Made by a program: the position numbers and the translations under genes. Positions 63,763 through 64,000 of a stretch of DNA of 64,000 nucleotides are shown here, piece after piece (the stretch's first letter is position 1; every line of letters begins with the position of its first letter). Source of the stretch: Pelomonas sp. KK5 (GTDB lineage: Bacteria; Pseudomonadota; Gammaproteobacteria; Burkholderiales; Burkholderiaceae_C); contig NZ_LYVQ01000001.1 of assembly GCF_001984095.1 (NCBI RefSeq), positions 1 to 64,000 of the forward strand, written 5' to 3'. Under the pieces are notes generated by a model. The model was not told the origin of the DNA. It saw only the letters and a program-made list of their open reading frames with translations, and ran no database searches.

Positions 63763-64000
63763 ATGAGCCTGCACAACGTCAAGCCCGGCGACAAAGCCCC
63801 GGAAGCCTTCAACGTCGTCATCGAGATCCCGATGAACGCCGACCCGATCAAGTACGAGGTCGACAAGGAAAGCGGCGCGCTGTTCGTCGACCGCTTCATG
63901 ACGACGGCGATGCACTACCCGTGCAACTACGGCTATGTGCCGCAGACCCTGTCGGACGACGGCGACCCGGTGGACGTGCTGGTGATCACGCCCTTCCCGC
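63763..64000 (+). CDS. ppa: Soluble inorganic pyrophosphatase (partial, C-terminus off the window)
   Basis: Hydrolyses pyrophosphate in the cytoplasm and so drives biosynthesis. The first 79 residues are visible, starting [20 protein letters not shown], with family I motifs: [34 protein letters not shown] and [10 protein letters not shown], which holds the metal-binding aspartates. The gene runs off the right edge. It is divergent from hppA, so both pyrophosphate-using enzymes lie together. Confidence 0.95.
   Translation, partial: MSLHNVKPGDKAPEAFNVVIEIPMNADPIKYEVDKESGALFVDRFMTTAMHYPCNYGYVPQTLSDDGDPVDVLVITPFP

Overview
The window is very GC-rich, densely coded bacterial chromosome. Protein families and gene style point to a betaproteobacterium of the order Burkholderiales, probably near Roseateles, Mitsuaria, Rubrivivax or Leptothrix: a ChvE-GguAB sugar importer, a PEP-CTERM protein, cytochrome c4, an H+-pyrophosphatase, and many ATGA/GTGA stop-start overlaps. 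This placement is inferred from gene content only. No rRNA, tRNA, CRISPR array, transposase or phage gene was seen. No stretch over about 300 bases lacks a gene; the longest gap, about 270 bases at 23228-23496, holds one TAACNNGTTA site and a ribosome binding site and nothing else I recognise.

Region by region. 1-5307 (minus): a tightly overlapped operon for a VWA protein, TamA and TamB (TamB runs off the left edge). 5392-12707: an EAL phosphodiesterase, an S9 peptidase, a GNAT enzyme, a small membrane protein, a MoxR ATPase, a dihaem cytochrome c4 and an HD-GYP phosphodiesterase. 12704-23227: a peptide-type ABC binding protein, a large lipoprotein, an EcsC-like protein, a BTAD-type regulator, a PEP-CTERM protein and a 1058-residue PAS-GGDEF cyclase.

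23497-31397: three consecutive large genes (611, 1099 and 902 residues) that I cannot assign to a known system. The first two are helical and share a C-terminal module. The first has an almost exact 62-residue tandem repeat. The third has glycine/alanine-rich hydrophobic segments, a CxxC pair and DxDG motifs. This is the best candidate for an undescribed system.

31423-48105: a large sugar locus with divergent arms. Leftward run L-arabinonate dehydratase, L-KDA dehydratase, ChvE-GguA-GguB and a FadR-type GntR regulator. Rightward run a sugar dehydrogenase, aldose epimerase, a YtfQ-YtfR-YtfT-YjfF type importer, DgoK, DgoA and a sugar lactonase. Together they could oxidise L-arabinose and D-galactose without initial phosphorylation, sharing the dehydrogenase, lactonase and dehydratase, then splitting to 2-oxoglutarate semialdehyde or to pyruvate plus glyceraldehyde 3-phosphate. 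The last arabinose-branch enzyme is not in the window. Two sequences fitting the FadR-family operator pattern lie in the central divergent promoter and upstream of chvE.

48140-55826: an orphan small protein, a PaaI-like thioesterase, an SDR enzyme, a regulator/beta-propeller/DUF899/membrane-protein group, a SHOCT-PspC protein, two tandem L,D-transpeptidase paralogues and a Thr/Ala-rich secreted protein. 55976-59525: a four-gene MCE lipid-transport operon. 59492-61304: two tandem J-domain-like paralogues. 61393-64000: a membrane H+-pyrophosphatase divergent from soluble pyrophosphatase (ppa, cut by the right edge).

Two short-repeat families and one 10-base palindrome (TAACNNGTTA, six copies) are scattered through the window, mostly at gene ends.
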